A DNA stretch of 64,000 nt, taken from an uncultured Muribaculaceae bacterium. Its GTDB lineage: Bacteria > Bacteroidota > Bacteroidia > Bacteroidales > Muribaculaceae. A program made the position numbers and the translations under genes. The stretch lies in NCBI GenBank assembly GCA_910584055.1, contig CAJTZS010000012.1, positions 1-64,000 of the forward strand, given 5' to 3'. Within the stretch, counting starts at the first letter, position 1, and each line of letters opens with the position of its first letter. A model generated the notes under the pieces. The model saw only the letters and a list, made by a program, of their open reading frames with translations, did not search any database and was not told the origin of the DNA. Positions 36,928-44,753 of this stretch are shown piece after piece.

Positions 36928-38098
36928 TCCTGATTTGACAATAAACCTCGTTTATTCTGTGTATAAAGGTTTTGGCTCCATATTTTTTTACAATGCTATT
37001 GCGTATTTCATTTGGATTGAACATGTTTCTACATTCCATCAACCTAATCACTCCTTTAGCCAGTTCGTCAGGATTGTGTATATCAACAACAATTGAATTG
37101 CTGTCATCTGCAAAATCCATAGATCCACCATTAGCTGTGATTACGCATGGTTTCCCGCATAGCATAGCCTCACAAATACTGACGCCAAAAGACTCCGCAA
37201 TCGAAGAGCATACATAGAAACTGCATCTCTGCATTAACTTTACCATTTCATCATGACGAACCGCATCAATAACTTGCACAAAATTAGATAGGTTGAAATC
37301 ATTAACCAATCTTGTGATGGAGTTTTCTCCATCATAGCCACCCTTCTTTTCTCCACCCCCGACAATGATTGCTTTAAATTCAACACCAAGATTCACCAAT
37401 TTTGAATATGCACATAACAAGGTGTTAATATCCTTTATATAACTCGGATAATATGCAACAGTCAACAATAAATTCTCCTCGCTTAGGTTCTCATTTATTT
37501 GAAACAAACCATCATTTACATAATTACCAATCACGAAAGAATCACGCAAAATACCATTCATGAGAATTTGCTGTCTGAGATGTTGGCTGACACATGCAAA
37601 TGAATCTGATCCATTTATTGCTGACCTCATTTCGCCTTTTATATAATCACTGTGCAGAAAATCGGGATTGAAGGGCCCGAAATGCTCGGTTATCATGTAA
37701 GGTATACAATATGTGTGAGAGATCCAGCGGGCGAAAATACCAGCCCAAAATGTGGCATAGGCATGAATGATATCCATCTTGAATTCGTGATACACTGCTT
37801 CAAAAAACTTCAGGACTATTGGCTTAAAACTTCTGATGTTATCTTCCCAGCTCAGATTATCATTAAAGAGCAATCTTGCACGTACAATAGTGAACCTGTC
37901 ACTAATTCTTTCTTGTGTCATACTTTCTCTTGCGCGAAAATTATCGCCGCTTGAAAATACCACGGTTGATATCCTCTCGAATATCATCATGACCACACAA
38001 TTGCAAGATGACACTAATGTGGCTTCATCTTTGAAAAAAGTTCCAGCATTTGGTGATTCTGAATCACCGAACCATGACGGAATTATAAGAACGTTCAT
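36914..38098 (-). CDS. Family 4 glycosyltransferase
   Basis: The 394-aa GT-B enzyme begins MNVLIIPSWFGDSESPNAGTFF, split from an upstream extension that would overlap the KAS gene. It contains ITEHFGPF, SFACVSQHLR and the C-terminal nucleotide-sugar motif SSIAESFGVSICEAMLCGKP with the EX7E glutamates. ATG 38098 follows the KAS III stop by two bases. With the PIG-L gene it resembles the first two steps of bacillithiol-type thiol pathways, but other partners differ. Confidence 0.9.
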   Translation of the reverse strand: MNVLIIPSWFGDSESPNAGTFFKDEATLVSSCNCVVMMIFERISTVVFSSGDNFRARESMTQERISDRFTIVRARLLFNDNLSWEDNIRSFKPIVLKFFEAVYHEFKMDIIHAYATFWAGIFARWISHTYCIPYMITEHFGPFNPDFLHSDYIKGEMRSAINGSDSFACVSQHLRQQILMNGILRDSFVIGNYVNDGLFQINENLSEENLLLTVAYYPSYIKDINTLLCAYSKLVNLGVEFKAIIVGGGEKKGGYDGENSITRLVNDFNLSNFVQVIDAVRHDEMVKLMQRCSFYVCSSIAESFGVSICEAMLCGKPCVITANGGSMDFADDSNSIVVDIHNPDELAKGVIRLMECRNMFNPNEIRNSIVKKYGAKTFIHRINEVYCQIRNARH

Positions 38099-38100
38099 TA

Positions 38101-39084
38101 TTAGTTTCGTTCTAAAGCCATTGCATTCCAACAATATCCTCCCCCAAAACCGCAGCAGATTATCTTTTGAGCTATCGGTTTCTTAAGTATCTTATTCAGG
38201 GCTATTGGGATCGACGATGTTGAGGTGTTTCCAGAAGTCTCCAGGTCAATATAGAATTGTTCCTTTGGAATCTCTAATTTTTTTCTTAGATAATTCAGCA
38301 TATATTGATTGGCCTGATGAAACAAATACAGAGTTCCTGCATCAGATACGGAATTCTCCTCATTAATAAATGTCTTCATAAATCCGGGAATTTTTGAACT
38401 TACAAAGTCAAATATCTCTTCTCCAACCATGTAAAAATTTTCCTTGCTCACATGTTCCATATCATACATATTGAGATAACCGTAATCCCCCTCAATCCCG
38501 ATCCTCTTGGCATGAATATGTGACCCAGTACCATCTGTACCAGACGAACATTTAGTTATTTTATATACGCCTTCGGTTGAAACAAGAGATGCAGTGGCAG
38601 AATCTCCGAAAATAGTCTGTGTATGAAAATCATTTTTAGCCAGTACCTTCGAATAGGTGTCTGCAGTAATTACCAGAATATTCTTAGCAGTATTGCTCTC
38701 TATCAAGGCTTTGGCTATAGATAAAAGAGTTATATAACCACTACATCCCAATTTAAAATCAACAGCTACGACATTCTCAGGCAGATTCAAAGTCTTTTGG
38801 ATGTACGCAGCAGTGTTCAGCATAAAATGATCGTGAACAAGCGTAGAAAAAAGTATATGGTCAATACTGTCCGTGATATCCGGATATTTAATCAGTAATT
38901 GTTTAGTTGCCTGCACTCCCAATGTTAGACTACTTTCTTTTTCCGTACAATAATGACGTGAGGCAACTCCAATTTTAGATCGAATCTGTGATGCTGACCA
39001 CTGACAACCATTATTGACTAAATCATCATTTGTAATAATCCGAGAAGGATACGTCACCGTTATGTCCTTTATATAAGCTTTCAT
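38101..39084 (-). CDS. KAS III (FabH-like) 3-oxoacyl-ACP synthase
   Basis: The 327-aa thiolase-fold enzyme has the full KAS III triad: C114 (KLGCSGY), H256 (FHQANQ) and N286 (SGNTSTSS). It would condense an acyl-CoA with malonyl-ACP or transfer an acyl group. It overlaps the SDR gene by 4 bp. Together with the SDR and the acyl carrier it makes a small dedicated acyl-chain or polyketide-type module. Confidence 0.93.
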   Translation of the reverse strand: MKAYIKDITVTYPSRIITNDDLVNNGCQWSASQIRSKIGVASRHYCTEKESSLTLGVQATKQLLIKYPDITDSIDHILFSTLVHDHFMLNTAAYIQKTLNLPENVVAVDFKLGCSGYITLLSIAKALIESNTAKNILVITADTYSKVLAKNDFHTQTIFGDSATASLVSTEGVYKITKCSSGTDGTGSHIHAKRIGIEGDYGYLNMYDMEHVSKENFYMVGEEIFDFVSSKIPGFMKTFINEENSVSDAGTLYLFHQANQYMLNYLRKKLEIPKEQFYIDLETSGNTSTSSIPIALNKILKKPIAQKIICCGFGGGYCWNAMALERN

Positions 39085-39803
39085 AAATTTACACTGTATC
39101 CTCCGTCTACGACTATATTAGTACCAGTAATGCTTTTTGATAAATCCGATAATAAAAACACAACTGTATTTGATATATCATCCAGCGTGACTAACTTACC
39201 TGTTAAATTCATCTTTTTCATCTTTTCGATCTGGTGATCATTGAATGAATCCTGGATATAGTTCGTCTCTACCATTCCAGCACAAATACAATTGCTACGA
39301 ATACTCTTGACACAATATTCTTTAGCTATTTCTCTACTAAATCCCGTAACCGCGGATTTCAACATACCATAAACCGCAGATCCTACTGAAGCTACAACAG
39401 GTCCATTTATCGAGGAAATAAAAACTATAGAAGCTCCCCGATTCAATTTCTTGTGGCGGTAAAGAGCCGACACAACATAAACCATAATTTTTATGTGGGA
39501 GTCCAACTGGATATTCAACCATTCTGGATTAATGTTAGCTGAAGGTCTTAGGCTAACATTTCCAATAGATATTACTACCCCATCTAGTTGTGGACAGATG
39601 CATTCAGCGAAATTATTGATGGTTTCATATGATGAAAGAATATTATATACCTTGCTGATCTCGGAACCAAATATTGCTGAATCTCGACGAACACCTACGA
39701 TTATATCTCCTCCACATTCATGACATTTAAGGGAAATGGCCTTAGCTATATCGGATGATCCATTAATAATCAAGAGACATTTTCCCTGAAGCAATTTGTT
39801 CAT
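39081..39803 (-). CDS. Short-chain dehydrogenase/reductase (FabG-like)
   Basis: The 240-aa protein has a nucleotide-binding loop NGSSDIAKAI (14-23; the usual third glycine is replaced by Asp-Ile), S131, and the catalytic Y145-x3-K149 (YGMLK). The C-terminal TGTNIVVDGGYSV is typical of FabG. It would reduce a beta-keto group made by the adjacent KAS III. Its start lies 41 bp inside the acyl-carrier gene, suggesting translational coupling. Confidence 0.9.
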   Translation of the reverse strand: MNKLLQGKCLLIINGSSDIAKAISLKCHECGGDIIVGVRRDSAIFGSEISKVYNILSSYETINNFAECICPQLDGVVISIGNVSLRPSANINPEWLNIQLDSHIKIMVYVVSALYRHKKLNRGASIVFISSINGPVVASVGSAVYGMLKSAVTGFSREIAKEYCVKSIRSNCICAGMVETNYIQDSFNDHQIEKMKKMNLTGKLVTLDDISNTVVFLLSDLSKSITGTNIVVDGGYSVNL

Positions 39804-40032
39804 TTTTTTTTAATAACACAAGATTATACAATTCTTCCACTGTCGTTACTGGTATAATCTCACGTAGTGGAATCTTTATCCCATATGTATCTTGAATCAT
39901 AGCGAGCACACCTAATCCAAGCAACGAACACCATTCGTCCAGAGTGTCAAATTGAGTATCAAATTGAATTAAGTTAGTGTCCGTATAATCGAATTGTAGT
40001 CTCACATTTTTAAGAAATTCTAATCTATCCAT
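39763..40032 (-). CDS. Acyl carrier protein
   Basis: The 89-aa four-helix carrier has the phosphopantetheine serine at S36 in DEWCSLLGL (the usual DSL reads CSL) and YGIKIPLREI after it. It probably carries the acyl chain handled by the SDR, KAS III and AMP-ligase. The radical SAM/SPASM gene ends 7 bp upstream of its start. Confidence 0.8.
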   Translation of the reverse strand: MDRLEFLKNVRLQFDYTDTNLIQFDTQFDTLDEWCSLLGLGVLAMIQDTYGIKIPLREIIPVTTVEELYNLVLLKKNEQIASGKMSLDY

Positions 40033-40039
40033 AACTTTC

Positions 40040-41260
40040 TTAAATTAATTTATGTTTGCCGTAAGGACAATCAAGATTTGGAAGAATATGTCCGAATTCA
40101 CCAAAATATGAATAACTAAAAAACAGGTTGCTATATACGCAATCCATTCTACAACCTTCACATCCAAGAGTTGTTTTGGAAATGGATCTAAGAAACTCTA
40201 GGAATTTAGAATTTTTCCATACATCTAATATATTGTCACCATTACGTATACTTCCTAGTTTGAATTCTGGTTTCATAATAAGTGAGAATGGATACATGTC
40301 TCCTATACTGTCAATCACTATATAAGACCTACCCCATGGAGAGGTTACGGCAATAGGATCTCTTACAGAATCGTCTAGTGGTTCTATATCAATGAAACTA
40401 TATGCCTCGCATCCAATTGATTTTGCATATTGTTTTAACGTGGGCCAAATTTTTCTAAAAGGAACGATTACATCCTTATAATAGGACTCCCATTCTCTTT
40501 TTTGGAATTTACCATCAGCATCAGAATAGATCGTGTTTATCTTCAGTGTTAGCCCAAATTCAGTGCAAAAATCAATAATATCCTTAATTTCATCTTGATT
40601 TTCTTTCATAAGAGTCATGGCTGCATTTACTTTAACACCATTTCTCCGAATTTGGGATAATGTTTCACAGAATGTATTGAAATTATTGCCTCCTGTGAGT
40701 TTGTTAAAACAATCTTCATCTACACTATCAAGATGTGTCTGCATATAACTTAGTTTTGGCAGAACATTCATCACTTCTTCACTGTACGTCCGACAATTTG
40801 ACAGTAGTCCGCAATGCAATCCTAATGATAAAGCATATTCGACCAATTCAGGGAAATCAGAACGCATAGTTGATTCACCACCGCTGAATCGGATGAATAA
40901 TACACCTGAATTTGCGCAATAGTCAATAATATTCTTTACCTCTTTCGTAGATAATTCATATTTACTAGCCGACTCTTCAGCCACGGGACAATGTGGACAA
41001 CGATAGGTACAGTTTTTCGTGAGCAATATCTGTACAACAATTGGAACAGAACACGCATTTTCTATCGAATAATTTGGGGTAATTCGTTTAATCTCAGGAT
41101 GATTTTCATCTGAAAAACCATCTTCAAACTCCACTGAAAAAACGGAACCGTTTTTTTCCATTGTTATCCATTCATTAAAAAATGGTTCAAATCTAACTAA
41201 TATTTTAGGATTCATTTTTAGAATGTTTTTTAGGGAAATGAGGGAGAGGCTATCAGTCAT
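40040..41260 (-). CDS. Radical SAM/SPASM-domain enzyme
   Basis: The 406-aa protein has C84-x3-C88-x2-C91 (CTYRCPHC), the SAM motif RFSGGESTMRSD and a C-terminal cysteine cluster (CEGCRMDC ... CPYG) typical of SPASM auxiliary clusters. SPASM enzymes often modify ribosomal peptides; others act on sugars or cofactors. The start may be ATG 41260, which sits in the loop of a perfect 10-bp hairpin, or ATG 41215 (MNPKILVRFEPFF). An 18-codon frame lies immediately upstream. Confidence 0.85.
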   Translation of the reverse strand: MTDSLSLISLKNILKMNPKILVRFEPFFNEWITMEKNGSVFSVEFEDGFSDENHPEIKRITPNYSIENACSVPIVVQILLTKNCTYRCPHCPVAEESASKYELSTKEVKNIIDYCANSGVLFIRFSGGESTMRSDFPELVEYALSLGLHCGLLSNCRTYSEEVMNVLPKLSYMQTHLDSVDEDCFNKLTGGNNFNTFCETLSQIRRNGVKVNAAMTLMKENQDEIKDIIDFCTEFGLTLKINTIYSDADGKFQKREWESYYKDVIVPFRKIWPTLKQYAKSIGCEAYSFIDIEPLDDSVRDPIAVTSPWGRSYIVIDSIGDMYPFSLIMKPEFKLGSIRNGDNILDVWKNSKFLEFLRSISKTTLGCEGCRMDCVYSNLFFSYSYFGEFGHILPNLDCPYGKHKLI

Positions 41261-41273
41261 TTAACTGATAGCC
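41248..41273 (-). promoter_or_regulatory. Perfect hairpin around the start codon of the SPASM gene
   Basis: GGCTATCAGT (41248-41257) and ACTGATAGCC (41264-41273) are perfect inverted copies with the six-base loop CATTTA, which on the minus strand contains the ATG at 41260. No T tract follows, so it does not look like a terminator. It could control translation of the radical SAM gene or protect an mRNA end. Confidence 0.55.
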
Positions 41274-41290
41274 ACCCCTCAAAATAGGGA

Positions 41291-41347
41291 TTACATGCCG
41301 GACGAAGTACGGACACTACGGATTGAAATTTCAGATTTCTTTTTCAT
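41291..41347 (-). CDS. Candidate 18-aa peptide (possible RiPP precursor)
   Basis: A minus-strand frame encodes MKKKSEISIRSVRTSSGM, starting at 41347 and ending in TAA at 41291-41293, 30 bp before the radical SAM/SPASM gene. The layout (basic start, Ser/Thr/Arg-rich end, next gene a SPASM enzyme) is that of short RiPP precursors, but 18 codons can occur by chance. No promoter of its own is seen. Confidence 0.3.
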   Translation of the reverse strand: MKKKSEISIRSVRTSSGM

Positions 41348-41443
41348 ATCCAATCTATATTATTATTAAGTCCTACCCGGTTGATGGACGTTCGGTTTCT
41401 CCATTTCCTACTCTATTAAGGCTTTTGGGAATACGCCGTTTTC

Positions 41444-41614
41444 TTAATCTTCTACGATCTCGCTGTTATTGTTCTTCTTGAACAGGCCGATGATGAACCC
41501 GAATATGCCGCCAATGACAGCCATTACGAGCTTTACAATGAGACCGAGAATCCAACCGAACAGACTTACTATCCAGCCGAACATTACATCAATGATGTCT
41601 CCGTCTTTTGCCAT
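41444..41614 (-). CDS. Small membrane protein (56 aa)
   Basis: ATG 41614 opens 56 codons ending in TAA at 41444. The product is almost one long hydrophobic stretch with repeated Gly-Trp/Gly-Phe words (MFGWIVSLFGWILGLIVKL, then VIGGIFGFIIGLFKK) and a polar tail NNNSEIVED. It would form one or two transmembrane helices. It follows the zinc-ribbon/WG membrane protein by 9 bp in the operon and may be its partner, or a pore-forming component. Confidence 0.6.
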   Translation of the reverse strand: MAKDGDIIDVMFGWIVSLFGWILGLIVKLVMAVIGGIFGFIIGLFKKNNNSEIVED

Positions 41615-41623
41615 AATGATGGT

Positions 41624-42994
41624 TTATTTGTTAGGTATAAAAGTTCCATTTCGATGAAGTTTTCCCTCTATTCCATTTAAAGACACGCCATCCATTAGGC
41701 TGTCGCGTCCGAAAGTGGGATTACTATATTTTGATTTGTATTTAAATGGAATCACTGTCTTTCCGGTTTTATCTATAAATCCCAACTTGCTATTTGCGTA
41801 TGATGTACCTTTTTCAATCGGTGCTATTCCCATCGTAAAAGGATATACTTTATAGGCTTCAATATTAAATAAATCATTTCCACTCTTATCAACTGCAGTA
41901 TATTTCCTTGAACTGTAAGAAGGGGCATACCATCCAACTCCATCACCAAATCCTATACAATTAACTGCGTTTTGTTTGTTTGCAAATAACACATTCCCAT
42001 GTTTGTCAATTAATGAATGAGATGAATTCTTTCTGTCTTGTTCTGTCAGGTATGCCCATGCTACACCATCTGAAAACGCATTGACGCCATAAAATTCTTT
42101 TTCTGATGTTTGCCTTCCAGTGTAATCATGAATTGTTGTTATGTTGAAATTTTTAATTTTAGAATTTTTTTGTGTATAATGAATTGCGCGAATCATACTG
42201 TCAGGATCAATCACGATATTGAAATATGTTTTGCCGTCAATCGGCATACCGTCATTTCCGAGCATCTGCATTCCTTCATCATCGAGAGTTGCTACAACAC
42301 AATTACGATCTTTATATCCTGGATATTTAAGCCTTTTGTATTTGACTTTATTTTTGAACAAACCCTTGCTTAATATAACATATTTTCCTTCTTCGTGCAT
42401 ATTTGTACCATCCAATCGAATCTGGGAGTAACCATTTACATTTCTATTAATATATTTTGCTTTTAATGTTTGAGGATCCATTACATTTGCCACAGAATCT
42501 GTAACATAAGCAAGTCCAATATTGGATGTGGATTTATCGAACAATAACCACTGATTTCCGGTGTCTGTAGGACTAATGGAGTCATAAATAGCCTGCACAA
42601 GCATCTTGTCCTCGTTATAACCTATCCCATATTTGCCATTGATTTCAATTCTTGCAATTTTATTGTCTGAAGAACATGATCTTGCGATAAAGAAAGTCGC
42701 ACCGAAAACAACAGCCATAAATAAGCTGAACCACATCCAAAACTGAGCATCCTCTTTTCCTGATTTATTCCACCAGCTTTTAATTTTATCCCATGTATTA
42801 AATAACCATGAAGAATTAATCTGTCTCTCGTACTTTTTATAGTTGTTTAGTGTTGAATTGTAAACTGGTGTCTGAAGGGAGGCATTGTATAATTTATAAT
42901 TATCCGAATATCCCAACTGCTTTCCACATTTTCCACAATAATGTGCATTATCAGGATTTTGCTGAAAGCCGCAGTTATTGCATTTCTTAGACAT
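41624..42994 (-). CDS. Zinc-ribbon, transmembrane, WG-repeat protein
   Basis: The 456-aa protein has a zinc ribbon with C5/C8/C20/C23, a linker, one transmembrane helix at about 92-108 (MWFSLFMAVVFGATFFIA), and an extracytoplasmic WG-like repeat domain (KYGIGYNEDKMLVQAIYDSI, KLGFIDKTGKTVIPFKYKSK). The zinc ribbon faces the cytoplasm, so the protein could link the cytoplasmic signalling proteins to a periplasmic binding domain. The same ribbon recurs in the next two genes upstream. Confidence 0.75.
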   Translation of the reverse strand: MSKKCNNCGFQQNPDNAHYCGKCGKQLGYSDNYKLYNASLQTPVYNSTLNNYKKYERQINSSWLFNTWDKIKSWWNKSGKEDAQFWMWFSLFMAVVFGATFFIARSCSSDNKIARIEINGKYGIGYNEDKMLVQAIYDSISPTDTGNQWLLFDKSTSNIGLAYVTDSVANVMDPQTLKAKYINRNVNGYSQIRLDGTNMHEEGKYVILSKGLFKNKVKYKRLKYPGYKDRNCVVATLDDEGMQMLGNDGMPIDGKTYFNIVIDPDSMIRAIHYTQKNSKIKNFNITTIHDYTGRQTSEKEFYGVNAFSDGVAWAYLTEQDRKNSSHSLIDKHGNVLFANKQNAVNCIGFGDGVGWYAPSYSSRKYTAVDKSGNDLFNIEAYKVYPFTMGIAPIEKGTSYANSKLGFIDKTGKTVIPFKYKSKYSNPTFGRDSLMDGVSLNGIEGKLHRNGTFIPNK

Positions 42995-43013
42995 ATTACA
43001 ATTTGCTCATTCG

Positions 43014-43379
43014 TTAAATGTTTTTGCTTATATACTCAGCAGCATCGAGGATATTATGCCATGTCATTGCTCTTTCGTCGCTTATTTCCACTCCAAATTC
43101 TTTTTCCAGCCACATAAGTAGTTCAGCGTGATCCAACGAATCAAGTCCCATCGAAGATATTGGAGTGTGTTCATTTATCGGTCCGTCATTGGGGAAGTAT
43201 GAATACTCTCTTTTTATGCCATCAATTATTTGCATTGCCACATTCTTTACACTTGAATCGGTTTCACTATTCACCCCTAATTCTACAGAATTTTCAAAAA
43301 AGGGCATTCCGCATTTTCCACAAAATTTTGCATTCTCGGGATTTTCCTTAAAGCTACAGGCATTGCATTTCTTTCCCAT
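43014..43379 (-). CDS. Zinc ribbon fused to acyl carrier domain
   Basis: The 121-aa protein has the zinc ribbon C5/C8/C20/C23 (KCNACSFKENPENAKFCGKCG, in parts) followed by an acyl-carrier domain (about 45-121) with the phosphopantetheine site GLDSLDH (S81) and EKEFGVEISDE. It would carry an acyl or aminoacyl group while docked through the zinc ribbon. This makes it the physical link between the signalling part of the operon and the biosynthetic part. Confidence 0.8.
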   Translation of the reverse strand: MGKKCNACSFKENPENAKFCGKCGMPFFENSVELGVNSETDSSVKNVAMQIIDGIKREYSYFPNDGPINEHTPISSMGLDSLDHAELLMWLEKEFGVEISDERAMTWHNILDAAEYISKNI

Positions 43380-43412
43380 ATCAGATCTTAAAACAGATAT
43401 AGTGCTAATTAA

Positions 43413-43661
43413 TTACTCTACATTTATTGTCCAACTAAACTGTCTCCCATGACAATTTTTATATCTTTTCCCACTTCCACAAAGACATGGGTCATTGCGA
43501 GAGATTGAAAGTGATTTCTTAAAGGTCACAGTATTATCCAAAACAGATTTTGATTTTTCAGATTCCTCTTGAGCCATAGAAATTTTTCCTCCGCACTTCC
43601 CACAAAATTTTGCTGAAGTAGGATTTTCTCTAAAGCCACAAAATGGGCATATTAATCTCAT
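43413..43661 (-). CDS. Zinc ribbon plus SEC-C motif protein
   Basis: The 82-aa protein has the shared zinc ribbon (C5/C8/C20/C23) and a SEC-C zinc motif with C59, C61, C70 and H71 (CLCGSGKRYKNCH), as at the C-terminus of SecA and in many adaptor proteins. It is probably a small adaptor. It lies 6 bp after the kinase gene and 33 bp before the ribbon-carrier fusion. Confidence 0.8.
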   Translation of the reverse strand: MRLICPFCGFRENPTSAKFCGKCGGKISMAQEESEKSKSVLDNTVTFKKSLSISRNDPCLCGSGKRYKNCHGRQFSWTINVE

Positions 43662-43667
43662 AATAAT

Positions 43668-44753
43668 TCAGCCATTATAAGTGAATCGTTTTGTTCCACA
43701 TGCCGTGCAATAATCAAATTCGCCCGACGTGAATTTATTTCCGCAAGCTGTGCAGAATGCAACCTTTTGGATTGATTGCAACGTTGCCGAGCGTTTATCC
43801 AAAAGCGAATAGAACTGCGGGGAAAGTATTACGTCCTTTGATGCAAGATTGAGAAGCGAAGGTACTTTCGATAATGTCCCACTTACAGATTTAAGCGCAT
43901 CCAGTAACGTGGTTATATGCTTAAAATCTCTTTCATATGACTTTGCCTTCAACCATCCTTGTGAAGAAGACAGTTTCCTTAAACGTTCTTCTCCTGTATT
44001 TCCACTCAAATCATTTGGGATAAATATCAGATTGGATTCATCATAGGTTTGAGTCACTGAAGGATTGAAATAAGCAATCCAGAGTGACAATGCTATTACA
44101 AGTTGAGAAAAATTATCATCATCAAGAGAAGCATGAAGACGAGTTTTAGGGGCTGTTCTTTCAGGATGCTGAAATGATGGTGCCCCTCCCGTAGTCTGAT
44201 AATAATCCCGACCCATCTCCCGAACGTAAAGCGAGTCATAATCAACCAAGCGAAGCTCTCTATTAGGCGTAACAAGTATGTTCAGGCAGGAAAGATCACC
44301 ATGAGCAATACCGTTTTCTCTTAATTCATAGCACATGTAATAGAAATCACGGATAAATGTCAGCCGTTGGACATCAGAAAGTTGTCCCCAATCTTCCTGT
44401 AGAAATGAATCTAAGGTTTTGCCATTAATCCAATCCATGACTATGCCCGGTAATACACTCCCGTCGCATTTCATTTTTAACGCAGATGGAACATACCTGA
44501 AATTGGAGAAATATTCCAATTTGACTTTTGAAAGCCTGTCTCCAATTAGCTTATATCTTTTTAGAGCATCCGGAATTAATTCCTTCCATACTCTATAACA
44601 TAAATGATTAGATTGCCCTTCAAGGCGAAACGCCATACAGAAACGACCTTCCGATTTTACCAGTTGCTGTCTTCTTCCGCGACCAATTACAATAGTCTTG
44701 TATGAACGAGCCGTTGAATCAAGTATATTAGAAGACTCCATCATACTTTCCAT
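43668..44753 (-). CDS. Protein kinase with C-terminal zinc ribbon (TerY-P triad kinase)
   Basis: The 361-aa protein kinase-fold enzyme has catalytic HGDLSCLN (H151-N158) and a metal site VDYDS (D171), then a helical region and a zinc ribbon CTAC...CTAC at the end. The upstream PP2C stop and this ATG overlap as TAATG, which decides the start at 44753. With the PP2C and vWA proteins it makes the TerY-P triad described by Aravind and colleagues: a vWA scaffold with an opposing kinase and phosphatase. Confidence 0.87.
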   Translation of the reverse strand: MESMMESSNILDSTARSYKTIVIGRGRRQQLVKSEGRFCMAFRLEGQSNHLCYRVWKELIPDALKRYKLIGDRLSKVKLEYFSNFRYVPSALKMKCDGSVLPGIVMDWINGKTLDSFLQEDWGQLSDVQRLTFIRDFYYMCYELRENGIAHGDLSCLNILVTPNRELRLVDYDSLYVREMGRDYYQTTGGAPSFQHPERTAPKTRLHASLDDDNFSQLVIALSLWIAYFNPSVTQTYDESNLIFIPNDLSGNTGEERLRKLSSSQGWLKAKSYERDFKHITTLLDALKSVSGTLSKVPSLLNLASKDVILSPQFYSLLDKRSATLQSIQKVAFCTACGNKFTSGEFDYCTACGTKRFTYNG

